Source of the DNA: an uncultured Oleiphilaceae bacterium
Lineage (GTDB): Bacteria > Pseudomonadota > Gammaproteobacteria > Pseudomonadales > Oleiphilaceae
NCBI GenBank assembly: GCA_913060665.1
Contig: CAJXUY010000002.1
Location: forward strand, 248,001 to 312,000
Length of the DNA: 64,000 nucleotides
Reading direction: 5' to 3'
Below the pieces are notes generated by a model, which ran no database searches, was not told the origin of the DNA, and worked only from the letters and a program-made list of their open reading frames with translations. The position numbers were made by a program, and so were the translations under genes. Positions 55,701 to 64,000 of this stretch are shown piece by piece (within the stretch, counting starts at the first letter, position 1; each line of letters begins with the position of its first letter).

Positions 55701-56395
55701 TCTCGATGAACCGAGAGCGAGTCGGCCTCACTACTGGACGTACCGTTTATGCCGTATCGCTCCGCCGCAGAAAGCAGTACGCCATATATGTCTTTCAGCT
55801 CTGCCCTTAAAACACCACCTAGTACTTTATAAATAATAGGGTATGAAGACGAGGGCACCTCCAATAAACTGCAGCCTTCTTGAAAGGCACTAATAATTCT
55901 AGCGGGACCCACAGGGCAGTCAGTTAGACTTACCGAGGTATCAGATATGATTTCAAACACATAACACAAACGATTAAGCTCATAACCCAAATTCTCTTGA
56001 ATCAACCTAATAGCCGAATTCATGGCTAACCAATCTTCAAAATCATCTTTTTCGACGACGGATAGGTTTTTCCTAATACTGTTAACATCAGTCTCTTGAT
56101 TCCGCTCTTTCGTAGCCGATATATTCTCCAACGAGGCAACAACATCTTTTGACACTTTATCGGACAACCAATGACTGCGCGTTTCTAACATTTGTAGACT
56201 AACCGAGAAGTCAGAACGCAGCACACCATCCATAGACTCATTCACAGCCAGCATTAACTTAACCTCAGCATCCTTAATGGCACGTTCAACCGTCAGAGGC
56301 AAACTTTCCAAAATAAGCTTTCGATAACTTAATAACAGTTTTTCTCTGATATCTTGTTTACGCTGATTTTCAGATGTAGAAGGGGGATTTTGCAT
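52712..56395 (-). CDS. DUF1631 - GGDEF - EAL signalling protein
   Basis: 1227 residues. Residues 1-800: DUF1631-type helical region with a low-complexity centre (about 230-400) and a PilZ-like segment near 690-770 (RWHKRARMMVIGDWVEIIDE). GGDEF domain 800-955 begins DPLTGLLNRQSFERSL; its active loop reads GGNEF. EAL domain 975-1222: EILLG around 1008, NLSGTSI, EITETA, DDFGTGLSSYAY, KIDGVF, EFVENEE and AQGYGIRRP. The phosphodiesterase side keeps most of its catalytic acid residues, while the GGNEF loop suggests a non-cyclase. It probably tunes c-di-GMP. Confidence 0.88.
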   Translation of the reverse strand: MQNPPSTSENQRKQDIREKLLLSYRKLILESLPLTVERAIKDAEVKLMLAVNESMDGVLRSDFSVSLQMLETRSHWLSDKVSKDVVASLENISATKERNQETDVNSIRKNLSVVEKDDFEDWLAMNSAIRLIQENLGYELNRLCYVFEIISDTSVSLTDCPVGPARIISAFQEGCSLLEVPSSSYPIIYKVLGGVLRAELKDIYGVLLSAAERYGINGTSSSEADSLSVHREPEGRVESAGGQSLQAKGVIQSSLNQASQSEANLSDNEPLMSDEELFGASSNSSGRESGHAVQTIGSSTSPQSDTYSTLQALINLKASVSGGGAVTVSADRIRSGNSDARISYFQQGEVVEAVNHLQSIQIKEHTVEDAREQVGVSDDNVTSSGSSNVIELPLKDVVKQRLSENGKAGTQLGAKDNELIDITDRLFETLLEQVGVSHVLKKWLKRLKLSVLKVVLLDDSFFSDHNHPARQVINQLARLAGTKRTPNRSVERSLEYFTSRIINEYSGDLQLFEELLIEINHLVSRQEEAFKRNADRVARAYDGQQRLIEARETIVAEIDQRIRGKNIPKVLLSLLEEGGWRQLMLVTLLREGPDSERFKESLSVVDQLLAWLGESPEGSVSVGDSLEKDLEAPTFLTMIDRELKATGQTSHSGIIAKLKEYLVEGKKPRLLPAEAYCWVVETDQEYGAAASCPIGDEEAKPGNSRWHKRARMMVIGDWVEIIDEGGVAQRMRLAWSGSKSFRFVFVDSQGMKDIDISLDELAERMGSGKATLLDKEEVPVIDQGLHQMVQSVYEDLSSQASCDPLTGLLNRQSFERSLDRTVADAIANQTSYIVCFLDIDQFKVVNNTYGHIAGDQLLKHVAAVVRKTAGTMVTCGRVGGNEFGMIFDRCAIKEGKMLCDNIRSTVAESTFLWQENSLVVTVSAGLAEVDPSSDNIDTVMKKASVACNLSKEHGRNRLTVYTPQDRDQVHHDDMMTWIQRIDHSLEELLMLRCQEIRPVNLAAGRPSHYEILLGVYDEDKNLLPPVALIEAAEHFGRMSRIDKWVIHNTLRWMEDHSSIVETVDGFSINLSGTSINEEHFLEFVLGELSATSVPRHKICFEITETAAITNLSDATDFIKVLRKTGCKFSLDDFGTGLSSYAYIQKLPVDYIKIDGVFIKNIVNNQKDQALVKSINELAHFMGMETIAEFVENEEILSVLKLMGVDHAQGYGIRRPVPLEEAFTSRKS

Positions 56396-56545
56396 AATGC
56401 CTTAATTTTTTAATTTCAACTTCGAGCCTTCACAGGCTCTACTGTACACATAATGGTACTCTGTCAAACCAATCGCCGTATGTTAAACAATTCTAATATA
56501 TTAAGAATAGACCAAAGTAAGATAAACTGCAGAGTGCAGTTTATC

Positions 56546-57862
56546 TTATGTATTTGTTTCGATTTTATTAACGTTTTTTTGTTCGGTAGTGAGACCTAGA
56601 TCAACCTCTAGGTTCAAATCACTACTCTCTACGATCGATTGGGATAGCTCTTTTTTTACACGAACACCCAAATCAAGAAACCTTTGAGCCTGGCTCACCA
56701 AATTACCGCGCCCTTCACGCAGGGAATCCCAAGCCTCCTGATAGGTGCTATTTACAGTATTTAACTGACCACCTAGTTTATCCATTTTTTCAACGAACAC
56801 TCTTAGCTTGTCATATACTTTTGCAGCTTGATCAGCCAATACCCGAGCACTTTGATTTTGTTTCTCAATTGACCATAAATTTGACACGGTGCGTAGTGTC
56901 GCGAGCAACGTAGTCGGTGTCACGACCACAACACGACTCTCAAACGCATCGTTAAAAAGTGCCGAGTCATACTCAAATGCCGCTATAAAAGCTGGCTCAA
57001 CAGGTAAGAACATAAATACAAAATCTGGCGAATTTAGACCTTTTAACTTCGGGTAGCCCTTACCACTCAACCCTTTAATATGAGTGCGAATACACTGCAC
57101 ATATGCCTTCATATGAAGCGCTTTTTCTTCTTCGCTACTAGCTTCGATATAGCGGGTATAGTCGATTAAAGAAACCTTGCTATCGATTATAATATGTTTA
57201 CTTTCGGGCAAGTGAATAATGAAATCCGGTCGCATATTTTTTGTTTCATCATTCTTTAGGTTGGGTTCCCTTTCAAATTCTCTCCCTTTTTTAAGACCAG
57301 ACTGCTCAAGAATCATCTCGACCTGAATCTCCCCCCAGCTACCCTGAAGTTTTTTATCACCCTTCAGCGCCTTGGTAAGGTTCGAAGCTTCATCAGTAAT
57401 ACGTTGATTAAGCTTATAAAGCACATCTATCTGCGCCTTTAGCGACGCCCGCTCTTTGGCTTCATTCACATAAACGTCATCAATTTTTTGACGAAACCCC
57501 GTCAACTGGTCTTTAAGTGGGCTTAGTAATGCATCAAGCCCTTGCTTATTCTGTTCCGAAAAGTGCTTTTGTTTTTCTTGAAATATCTGATTTGCAAGAT
57601 TCTCAAACTCTTGCTTAAGCTGGGCTTTATTTTCTTCTAATAATTTAAGTTTCTCTTGCCAATACTGACGCTCTTTTTCATTTAGCTCCTCATACATCGC
57701 CTCTGCCTGAATAAGCTGTTGTTCTTTTAGGCTTAACTGCCCTTCAAATTCAGCTTCTAACACCCTCATCTCTGACCTAGCCACGAGGCGTCCAATAAAA
57801 ATCCCCATAGTTAGTAGTAGTACACAGGAGAACACACCGCCTGCTAAAAAATACCCGTCCAT
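56546..57862 (-). CDS. rmuC: DNA recombination protein RmuC
   Basis: 438 residues. An N-terminal membrane segment (FSCVLLLTMGIFIGRLV), a long coiled-coil (about 30-110), then the RmuC nuclease-like core: LQGSWGEIQVEMILEQSGL, RPDFIIHLPESKHIIIDSKVSL, FMFLPVEPAFIAAFE. It limits inversions in repeat recombination. It lies 29 bases after recQ and is probably co-transcribed with it. Confidence 0.93.
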   Translation of the reverse strand: MDGYFLAGGVFSCVLLLTMGIFIGRLVARSEMRVLEAEFEGQLSLKEQQLIQAEAMYEELNEKERQYWQEKLKLLEENKAQLKQEFENLANQIFQEKQKHFSEQNKQGLDALLSPLKDQLTGFRQKIDDVYVNEAKERASLKAQIDVLYKLNQRITDEASNLTKALKGDKKLQGSWGEIQVEMILEQSGLKKGREFEREPNLKNDETKNMRPDFIIHLPESKHIIIDSKVSLIDYTRYIEASSEEEKALHMKAYVQCIRTHIKGLSGKGYPKLKGLNSPDFVFMFLPVEPAFIAAFEYDSALFNDAFESRVVVVTPTTLLATLRTVSNLWSIEKQNQSARVLADQAAKVYDKLRVFVEKMDKLGGQLNTVNSTYQEAWDSLREGRGNLVSQAQRFLDLGVRVKKELSQSIVESSDLNLEVDLGLTTEQKNVNKIETNT

Positions 57863-57891
57863 ATATCAAACCCTATACTGGTGTTGAACCA

Positions 57892-59691
57892 CTAATAATG
57901 CTCAAGTGCAGCCTTAAGAAAACAGCCACCATACTTATCAAGTTTTTTCTGCCCCACACCACTAATAGCGCCAAACTCCTGTAATGTTGTGGGCTTTACA
58001 TCTAACAACTCTTTTAATGTAGCATCATGAAAAATAACATATGGTGGAACACTTTGCTCTTCTGCTAAGGTTTTTCGGCACGCTCGCAATGCCTCCCATA
58101 AAGCACGATTTTCTTCTGCAATAGGCATATTGTTTTGTTGTTTTGAACGTGTTTTTTGCGCATTAACGATAGGGTCTAGTCTTAACTCAAGCGCCTCTTC
58201 TCCCCGCAAGACACCCCGGCATTTATCATTTAAAAACAGTTGCCCATGATCAAAGTTCACACTCAGATAACCTCTAGCAACTAATTGCCGGTAGACAGAA
58301 CGCCATTGTGCATCACTTAAGTCTCCCCCTATACCAAATGTGGTTACCTCATGATGATTAAATTGAGATACCTTATCAGTCTGCTTACCTCGAAGCACAT
58401 TGATAAGATGAACGACCCCAAAGCGCTGCCCCGTGCGGTAGACGCAACTCAGTGCTTTTCTGGCTGCTTCAGTTCCATTCCATGTTTGAACCGGAGTCAG
58501 ACAGTTATCGCAATTGCCACACGGGTCACTCAAAGCTTCACCGAAATAACTCATTAATGTTTGCCTGCGACAACTGGTGACTTCAGCAAGCCCCAGCATT
58601 GAATCTAACTTTCGCTGCTCTATTCGCTTAAACTGTTCATTAGCCTCTGAGCCCGCCATTATTTGTTTAAGCTTGATCACGTCTTCTAAACCATAAGCCA
58701 TCCATGCTGTTGAAGGTAGGCCATCCCGCCCTGCTCTGCCGGTCTCCTGATAGTATGCCTCTATACTCTTGGGCAAATCCAGATGCGCCACAAACCTCAC
58801 ATCAGGTTTATCGATCCCCATTCCAAACGCAATCGTCGCAACAATGATTACGCCATCTTCCCTTAAGAATCGCTCTTGATTCTGCTGCCTGACATCCTTG
58901 TTTAAACCAGCATGATAAGGTAGCGCCTTGATACCTTGATCTGATAGCCACTTCGCGGTGCTGTCCACTTTATTACGCGACATACAGTAAACAACACCGG
59001 CATCTGATGTATGCTCTTGCTGTATAAAACTTAACAACTGCTGTTTAGCGTTAACTTTTTGTGTAATGCGATACTGAATATTGGGCCGGTCAAATCCTGA
59101 TATATAGACAGCGGCCTGCTGCAACCCCAAACGAGCCACAATTTCTTCTTGAGTTTTCGAATCTGCCGTAGCCGTCAACGCTATTCTCGGAACGTGAGAG
59201 AACCGTTCATGCAAAATACTCAACTGTAAATATTCTGAGCGAAAGTCATGCCCCCACTGAGCAACACAGTGCGCTTCGTCAATCGCAAATAATGAAATAC
59301 TGGTAGAACTTAACCACTCAATGGTAGTAGCTAAGGTAAGACGCTCGGGAGCTATATAGACAAGCTCAAGCTCGCCCCTTCTAACTAAATTTTCCACTTC
59401 TCTGTTATGCCCAGGCGGCATCGAGGAGTTAATACACGCTGCCCGTACTCCTACCTCACAGAGCGCCGACACCTGATCTTGCATAAGCGCAATCAATGGT
59501 GATATCACCACCCCCACTCCTGGCCGAATCAACGCGGGCAACTGATAACACAGTGATTTTCCACCACCTGTAGGCATTAGAACAAAAACATCACGACCCG
59601 CGACAAGCGAGCTAACGACCTCATCCTGAGGTGATCGGAACTCGGTATAACCAAATACATCTTCTAGAACTTTATATGCTTCCTGCATCAT
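57892..59691 (-). CDS. recQ: ATP-dependent DNA helicase RecQ
   Basis: 599 residues. Helicase motifs: Walker [19 protein letters not shown] box [60 protein letters not shown] zinc site around [13 protein letters not shown]...CGNCDNC. A terminal HRDC domain is present (AIRACRK-type region, [16 protein letters not shown]). Full length, typical of RecQ in recombination repair. First in the rmuC pair. Confidence 0.96.
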   Translation of the reverse strand: MMQEAYKVLEDVFGYTEFRSPQDEVVSSLVAGRDVFVLMPTGGGKSLCYQLPALIRPGVGVVISPLIALMQDQVSALCEVGVRAACINSSMPPGHNREVENLVRRGELELVYIAPERLTLATTIEWLSSTSISLFAIDEAHCVAQWGHDFRSEYLQLSILHERFSHVPRIALTATADSKTQEEIVARLGLQQAAVYISGFDRPNIQYRITQKVNAKQQLLSFIQQEHTSDAGVVYCMSRNKVDSTAKWLSDQGIKALPYHAGLNKDVRQQNQERFLREDGVIIVATIAFGMGIDKPDVRFVAHLDLPKSIEAYYQETGRAGRDGLPSTAWMAYGLEDVIKLKQIMAGSEANEQFKRIEQRKLDSMLGLAEVTSCRRQTLMSYFGEALSDPCGNCDNCLTPVQTWNGTEAARKALSCVYRTGQRFGVVHLINVLRGKQTDKVSQFNHHEVTTFGIGGDLSDAQWRSVYRQLVARGYLSVNFDHGQLFLNDKCRGVLRGEEALELRLDPIVNAQKTRSKQQNNMPIAEENRALWEALRACRKTLAEEQSVPPYVIFHDATLKELLDVKPTTLQEFGAISGVGQKKLDKYGGCFLKAALEHY

Positions 59692-59825
59692 ATGGGGAAC
59701 GTCTTCTTTGTAGTAGAGCTAATATTGTTATTTAAACCTTTTGGCGCTTGTGTTGTTGCATCTTCAGTGCATACTTCTAACTATCACTACTATACAGGAA
59801 TAGGTCTTTACAAGCAGAGTAGGTT

Positions 59826-60060
59826 GAGGTCTCAAGCTTTCTTTCCCAACACCGCCCTTTTGACGAATTACCCAACGATGAGCGAGACCATTTGGCACAG
59901 TCAGTCGAGATTGCTTATTATCGAGCAGGTACAGAAATGGTGCGATTTCGAGACCCCATAGACGATTTGTATGTAGTTCGAAGTGGCTCAGTGGAAGTCT
60001 TTCGTCGCAATGGATAACTTCATAACCGCTTGGCTGAAGTGGGGCTTTCCAAATTTTAGG
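59826..60060 (+). pseudogene. Remnant of a cyclic-nucleotide-binding / DUF294-like protein
   Basis: Reading from 59826: EVSSFLSQHRPFDELPNDER then DHLAQSVEIAYYRAGTEMVR, RDPIDDLYVVRSGSVEVFRR, NG-stop, then LHNRLAEVGLSKF-stop. The run is a clear CNB domain (pattern as in the CBS/nucleotidyltransferase DUF294 proteins), interrupted by stops and with its 5' start and 3' two-thirds missing. An in-frame TAG at 59820 blocks extension upstream. Confidence 0.7.
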
Positions 60061-60176
60061 TAGTGCCCAGCAATTTCTAAAATACCGATACCATTCTAAG
60101 AGTGCTTTAACATAGGGCGCAATTGAATGAATGAGAACCCATCAGCCGTTCCATCTCCGTTAGCCTGGCAAAAGTA

Positions 60177-60488
60177 TTATGCCGAGCAGTCTGAACTCTG
60201 TAGAGGTTTACACCTAAAAACGTTTTTTGAAACTGGCGTGCGTGCCCCCCAAAATATCAAACCTATTCCCATACCTGCAGCAAATAACATTGCAAGCCAT
60301 GATAAGGTTGAATGTTCCGCCTTAGCGCCTTCACCACCAAGACGAACTTTACCGAAAGGGGATACCACAAGCGCAAGACAAAACAGTACAAATATGTTTG
60401 CGGACCACATAAAGAAGGCATCTAAAGAACCGATAATATCCCCCTTTAAACCGCCCTGTGCGGCTTTGGCATGCGTCCCTCCATTTGA
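60177..60488 (-). pseudogene. Remnant of a BCCT-family transporter
   Basis: On the minus strand the open stretch reads HAKAAQGGLKGDIIGSLDAF, FMWSANIFVLFCLALVVSPF, GKVRLGGEGAKAEHSTLSWL, AMLFAAGMGIGLIFWG, the hallmark of betaine/choline/carnitine transporters. After FWG the sequence diverges from the VAEP expected and ends in a stop; upstream of residue S at 60488 is a stop. Only about 95 of some 500 residues survive. Confidence 0.75.
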
Positions 60489-60568
60489 TTATAGTGCTTT
60501 TAAAATAGGGGGTTATGCTAAAGGCTATAAGTTATTTGCTATAAATAATGAATATCATTCATATGATT

Positions 60569-62524
60569 TCAGACATGAATAGAAAATGAGAAAGGAAACC
60601 TTCCCAGTATACTTCTGACTTCTTCTTCATCAGCTTTATTCATCAAGGAAACGCTAACCGTCATCCCTTTCGTTTTATCATCCTCAACAGATACATTGCC
60701 TATAGTAATCCCGACCAATGAGATAGATGATGAGATCGCATCTTTAATTTCCCTCTTTTTAAGCTCCGGCTTGAATATCTTTCCTACACCAGTCAGGGGC
60801 ATTTCATCAATAATATGAATACTCTTTGGAACAGCCGCTCGCTCAGATATTTGCTCACTTGCGAAGTCTAATAGCTCACTCGAATCTACAGACATTTCAG
60901 GCTTTAACTGAACATATGCAACGGGTAGTTCACCCGCACGTACATCAGGGCGACCTACTGCTGCTGCAACCATCACCGACGGATGTCTATGAAGAGGTTC
61001 TTCAATTGTGGCCGGATCAATGTTATGCCCTCCCCGAATAATTAACTCTTTTTTACGACCTGTCAGCCAAAAGTAACCTTCAGCATCCTGCCTACCAAGA
61101 TCTCCAGAATTAAGCCACTTCCGACCATCACCCGTGTCGATCCATAGACATTTATTTTGCTCAGAAACTTTATAACCAGAGAATACATTCGGCCCAGATA
61201 TAGCGATGACACCTACTTCATCTACGCGACAGTCACGCTGGTACTCTTGTGCGTCGTCGAGTATTACAGCCTTCATCATTTGCCCCGGTGTTCTCAAACC
61301 AATTGAGCCTAAGCGCCGCTCCCCTTTCGGTGGATTAGTACTGCTGACACAGGTTGCTTCTGTTAGGCCATATCCCTCAAGAATTTTAAGGCCTGTATTC
61401 TCTTGAAAACGACTAAATACTTCGACTGGCATTGGCGCAGCCCCGCACAGGCCATACTCCAATGAGCTGATATTGCGTGTTCCAATAGGTATATCAAGCA
61501 AGCTTGCATAGAGCGTCGGTACACCACTAAAGAAGTTGATCTTGTGACGCTCAACAATTTCCCAAAAGCGAGACACAACACCTTCCCCACGGTACCCTTG
61601 GGGCGTGCCCAAAACAACATGAGCCCCTTTGGAAAAAGGTACCAGCCCTGTAACCAAGACGCCGTTCACATGGAATAGAGGTAGGCCACAAAACATGGTC
61701 TTATCACTGCTAACACCATCCCCGAGTATTTGCGATGCACTCCAAGCATTCGACACCTCATTGCGGTGTGTTCGCATCGCTATCTTCGGTGTGCCCGTTG
61801 TACCTCCGGTACAAAAAAACGAGGAGTAATCATTTGGGTCGATTACACGATCAAAATCGAGTTTACGTTTGTTCTTAGCAGTAATTGATCTCCCAAAGTC
61901 ATGAATATCAATTGATTCGGGCACGATAGACTTTAGCCCGCTAAAACCATAATATCGATACACTTCGGATGCCTGAAGAATTTTGGCAGGAAGCTTTTTA
62001 AGCCCTCTTACTCGATCACAAAGGTTCACCAGTACCAGGTGTTCTATACTCGGTACTTGAGGCAAGACTTTACTCACCTTTTCAAAAAGATCTGTCCCAG
62101 GAAAAGGTGACAAAGTGACTAGTACTGACACTCCCGCTGCATTAAGGAGTTCCGCAATGGCCTCTGGTTCAAGCAAAGGGTTGATCGCTGCAACAATTCC
62201 CGCAGCTTGACCCCCCCATACGACAAAGTGGGTTTCAGGAAGGTTCGGTAATATGTACGCAACCACCTTATCTTTATCTACGCCTAAGCCAGCAAAGAAA
62301 TTGGCTGTTTGATTGACCGATTCTAGAAACGATTGATAAGTCCAAACCTCTGGCGTTTTGTGATCATCGACTTGTAAGAAAAAACTTAGAGCACTTGCCT
62401 TAGGATCAATAGCAGCGCCCAGTCTAATCATTTCATAAGTGCTGCTTGGTAAATTCAAGGTCTGACTAGCTTCAATTTCTAATACATCCTTGAGTGAGGC
62501 GATACCTACAGATTTATTCATCAA
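60569..62524 (-). CDS. AMP-dependent acyl-CoA synthetase
   Basis: 651 residues. AMP-binding P-loop FFCTGGTTGTPKIAMRTHRN, A4 site GLCGAAPMPVEVFSRFQ, ILEGYGLTEATCVSSTN, LNSGDLGRQDAEGYFWLTGRKKELIIRGG and the catalytic-lysine region LTGVGKIFKPELK. The C-terminus has an extra roughly 80-residue tail beyond a typical acyl-CoA synthetase. It is the last gene of a three-gene operon (VOC dioxygenase, FAH hydrolase); the ATGA overlap with the FAH gene shows coupling. It may activate a carboxylic acid released by ring cleavage. Confidence 0.9.
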   Translation of the reverse strand: MMNKSVGIASLKDVLEIEASQTLNLPSSTYEMIRLGAAIDPKASALSFFLQVDDHKTPEVWTYQSFLESVNQTANFFAGLGVDKDKVVAYILPNLPETHFVVWGGQAAGIVAAINPLLEPEAIAELLNAAGVSVLVTLSPFPGTDLFEKVSKVLPQVPSIEHLVLVNLCDRVRGLKKLPAKILQASEVYRYYGFSGLKSIVPESIDIHDFGRSITAKNKRKLDFDRVIDPNDYSSFFCTGGTTGTPKIAMRTHRNEVSNAWSASQILGDGVSSDKTMFCGLPLFHVNGVLVTGLVPFSKGAHVVLGTPQGYRGEGVVSRFWEIVERHKINFFSGVPTLYASLLDIPIGTRNISSLEYGLCGAAPMPVEVFSRFQENTGLKILEGYGLTEATCVSSTNPPKGERRLGSIGLRTPGQMMKAVILDDAQEYQRDCRVDEVGVIAISGPNVFSGYKVSEQNKCLWIDTGDGRKWLNSGDLGRQDAEGYFWLTGRKKELIIRGGHNIDPATIEEPLHRHPSVMVAAAVGRPDVRAGELPVAYVQLKPEMSVDSSELLDFASEQISERAAVPKSIHIIDEMPLTGVGKIFKPELKKREIKDAISSSISLVGITIGNVSVEDDKTKGMTVSVSLMNKADEEEVRSILGRFPFSFSIHV

Positions 62525-63480
62525 GCACCTACTATTTCATGTGACTGTTTACCAAGATTAATACGACCATCTCGACTGACAATGGTGCTTTCAACTCTAT
62601 CTCCAATCTTTAGATATTGTGTTCGCTCAGATTGTTTCTTTAAGAAAAGTTGCCACTTCTTATGCTCAGGTAACACGTTAACCAAACGTATCAATAAAGG
62701 TGACGGCAAACCCAAAGCGCAGCCAGATGGAGTACCCGTCATGACAACATCACCGGGCTCAAAGTCGTGTATTTCAGAAAGCTCACTCAGTGACTCTCCA
62801 GGTTTGAAAACCAGGTTTTCACTTGAGTCTTGCTGACGGGTCTCACCATTCACTGTTAGTTTAAGATCCAATTCGTTGAGGTAATGCATTTCATCCTTTT
62901 CCAAGAGACACAATATCGGGCCAAGTGGACAGAATGTACGATAACTCTTACCTTTATGGAATTGCATCTGTGGAATTTGAATATCCCTCGCAGAGATATC
63001 GTTACCAATACAAACCCCTGCAACAAACTCATGCATATTCTTATCAGTGACCTGAACCGTTCCCAGTGTTTTCTTTGCAAGAACAAGCGTGAGTTCGATC
63101 TCATAATCCAATAAGCTCACATGTTTGGGACGAATCACTTTCCCCTCTGGTTCATGAATGGATGCACTTGATTTGGTGAAGAACATATTGAACTTCTTCA
63201 CATCTGGGTCCATTCCGGAGTCGATCATATGCTGACGATAGTTAGCGCCTTGGCACAGCACTTTAGAAGACGAGGTGATCGGCGACAACAAGGCTAATTC
63301 TTGCAAGTCGAACGCACTCGAGCTATCAGATACTGCGCTCTTAATAATTGTGTCTCGGTTATTCTCAAGCAATGCTTGAGTTGTCGTGCAGTCGATGGAC
63401 AAAGGGTAAACCTTTCCCCCATGCAAACGACCCCATTGTGTTTTTCCCGCCTTTTCAAAACGGACAAGATCAAAAGCCAT
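62521..63480 (-). CDS. Fumarylacetoacetate hydrolase-family protein
   Basis: 319 residues. FAH fold: VLCQGANYRQHMIDSGMDPD, LLDYEIELTLVLAKKTLG (ExE metal ligands in EIELTL), GVCIGNDISARDIQ, GPILCLLEK, and MTGTPSGCALG. Usually hydrolyses C-C bonds in ring-cleavage products or tautomerises oxalocrotonate. Sits between the VOC protein gene (upstream) and the acyl-CoA synthetase gene. Confidence 0.9.
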   Translation of the reverse strand: MAFDLVRFEKAGKTQWGRLHGGKVYPLSIDCTTTQALLENNRDTIIKSAVSDSSSAFDLQELALLSPITSSSKVLCQGANYRQHMIDSGMDPDVKKFNMFFTKSSASIHEPEGKVIRPKHVSLLDYEIELTLVLAKKTLGTVQVTDKNMHEFVAGVCIGNDISARDIQIPQMQFHKGKSYRTFCPLGPILCLLEKDEMHYLNELDLKLTVNGETRQQDSSENLVFKPGESLSELSEIHDFEPGDVVMTGTPSGCALGLPSPLLIRLVNVLPEHKKWQLFLKKQSERTQYLKIGDRVESTIVSRDGRINLGKQSHEIVGA

Positions 63481-63514
63481 GTTTACTCCTAGATAGTGTT
63501 GGTTAAGAAAGGCA

Positions 63515-64000
63515 TTAGCCGAATATTTTTGCCAAGGTAATGAGTTTACGTACAGATAAATCAGGACTTCTGCGCACGTTCTTCACAAGCGCCCGAATCA
63601 TTGAAAAGCTAATTTTAGGTTTAGTGAAACTCGTCGGCATCACCTGCCCCCATTGCGACATTGCTTCGCGACTAACCGGGTGAACCCCCATCGGTAGGTC
63701 ATCGGTAAATACATCACCATCACAATAATGTTCCAATTTATGACCCCATGGATCCTGCCAATAATCAAAGATCTGGCTACCCAATATGTGACGACCGATT
63801 CCCCACGAATGCTTCCAGCCTCTTTCTCGCAAAATCCTCTGCCCCATTCCTACCGCGTCAGCATCAACCAATTCGTACGCGCTATGACTGTAACTTGGCA
63901 TAAAGCCTTGTGCAATCGCCATCGTATGATGGTCCGCCGGCGTCGAGCCCAGATCAAGTCGCAGAAACACAACTACCGGTGAGCCATCTGAAAGTACTTG
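63515..64000 (-). CDS. VOC-family extradiol dioxygenase-like protein (5' end outside window)
   Basis: The frame is open to the window edge (QVLSDGSPVVVFLRLDLGS continues into the visible part), so the N-terminus is missing. The second-half VOC motifs are present: STPADHHTMAIAQGF (metal histidine), AYELVDADAVGMGQRIL, RHILGSQIFDYWQDPWGHKLEHY with the final glutamate ligand. The C-terminal tail is about 50 residues. Fits 2,3-dihydroxybiphenyl-type dioxygenases or relatives. First visible gene of a catabolic operon. Confidence 0.8.
   Translation of the reverse strand, partial: QVLSDGSPVVVFLRLDLGSTPADHHTMAIAQGFMPSYSHSAYELVDADAVGMGQRILRERGWKHSWGIGRHILGSQIFDYWQDPWGHKLEHYCDGDVFTDDLPMGVHPVSREAMSQWGQVMPTSFTKPKISFSMIRALVKNVRRSPDLSVRKLITLAKIFG

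Larger units (their letters stand above)
59692..60568. other. Gene-poor region with two decayed genes
   Basis: An 877-base stretch without an intact gene. It contains a plus-strand remnant of a cyclic-nucleotide-binding protein and a minus-strand remnant of a BCCT transporter (described separately). No repeats or insertion-sequence ends were visible to explain the decay. Confidence 0.6.

Noticed and set aside
60127-60582. Plus-strand ORF of 151 codons opposite the BCCT remnant
   Set aside because: It is largely the antisense of a recognisable transporter sequence, with proline-rich composition typical of a shadow frame.

Overview
The window looks like the chromosome of a marine gammaproteobacterium (Oceanospirillales/Alteromonadales-like). 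It is moderately AT-rich, and gene content is typical of that group: hisC, bolA, topB, recQ, rmuC, DUF6160/DUF6316-type proteins and arsenosugar genes. No ribosomal or replication-origin landmark is present, so genus is not assigned.

Layout. 1-4.5 kb: the end of a TPR-type methyltransferase gene, then a minus-strand arsenosugar operon (rhodanese, DsbA-like protein, radical-SAM ArsS, two glycosyltransferases). 4.7-13.2 kb: a genomic island inserted in the 3' end of a tRNA-Arg(CCT) gene and bounded by a 40-bp perfect direct repeat. It carries a complete Wadjet/MksBEFG-type SMC anti-plasmid defence operon (order D-C-A-B), a YhcG/DUF1016 nuclease, a second PD-(D/E)XK nuclease and a broken IS481-family element; no integrase is seen. 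13.2-30.8 kb: ordinary chromosome with a DUF6160-like envelope protein, YciO, BolA, TopB, a three-gene LysM-FecR / CHASE2 kinase / response-regulator locus, adenosine kinase, HisC, a START protein, HDOD, a metallo-hydrolase and a GST.

30.9-51 kb: a large denitrification island. norC-norB-(4Fe-4S protein)-norD-norE-norF run leftwards. nirS, a hexaheme NapC-type fusion, a PEP-CTERM protein, a cupredoxin, nirC-F-D-L-G-H-J-E-N run rightwards. norQ and a small membrane protein run leftwards at the far end. The divergent norC/nirS region holds two perfect FNR/DNR palindromes, one placed for each promoter. Together these genes encode nitrite reduction to NO (NirS with its electron donors and heme d1 synthesis) and NO reduction to N2O (NorCB with its assembly factors).

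51-64 kb: two unknown envelope proteins, a large DUF1631-GGDEF-EAL protein, RmuC, RecQ, a graveyard of two decayed genes (cyclic-nucleotide-binding protein and BCCT transporter), and a catabolic operon (extradiol-dioxygenase-like VOC protein, FAH-family hydrolase, acyl-CoA synthetase) running off the right edge.

The best candidates for unusual biology are the SMC/nuclease island at tRNA-Arg, the hexaheme NapC fusion and the PEP-CTERM cysteine-rich protein inside the nir cluster.
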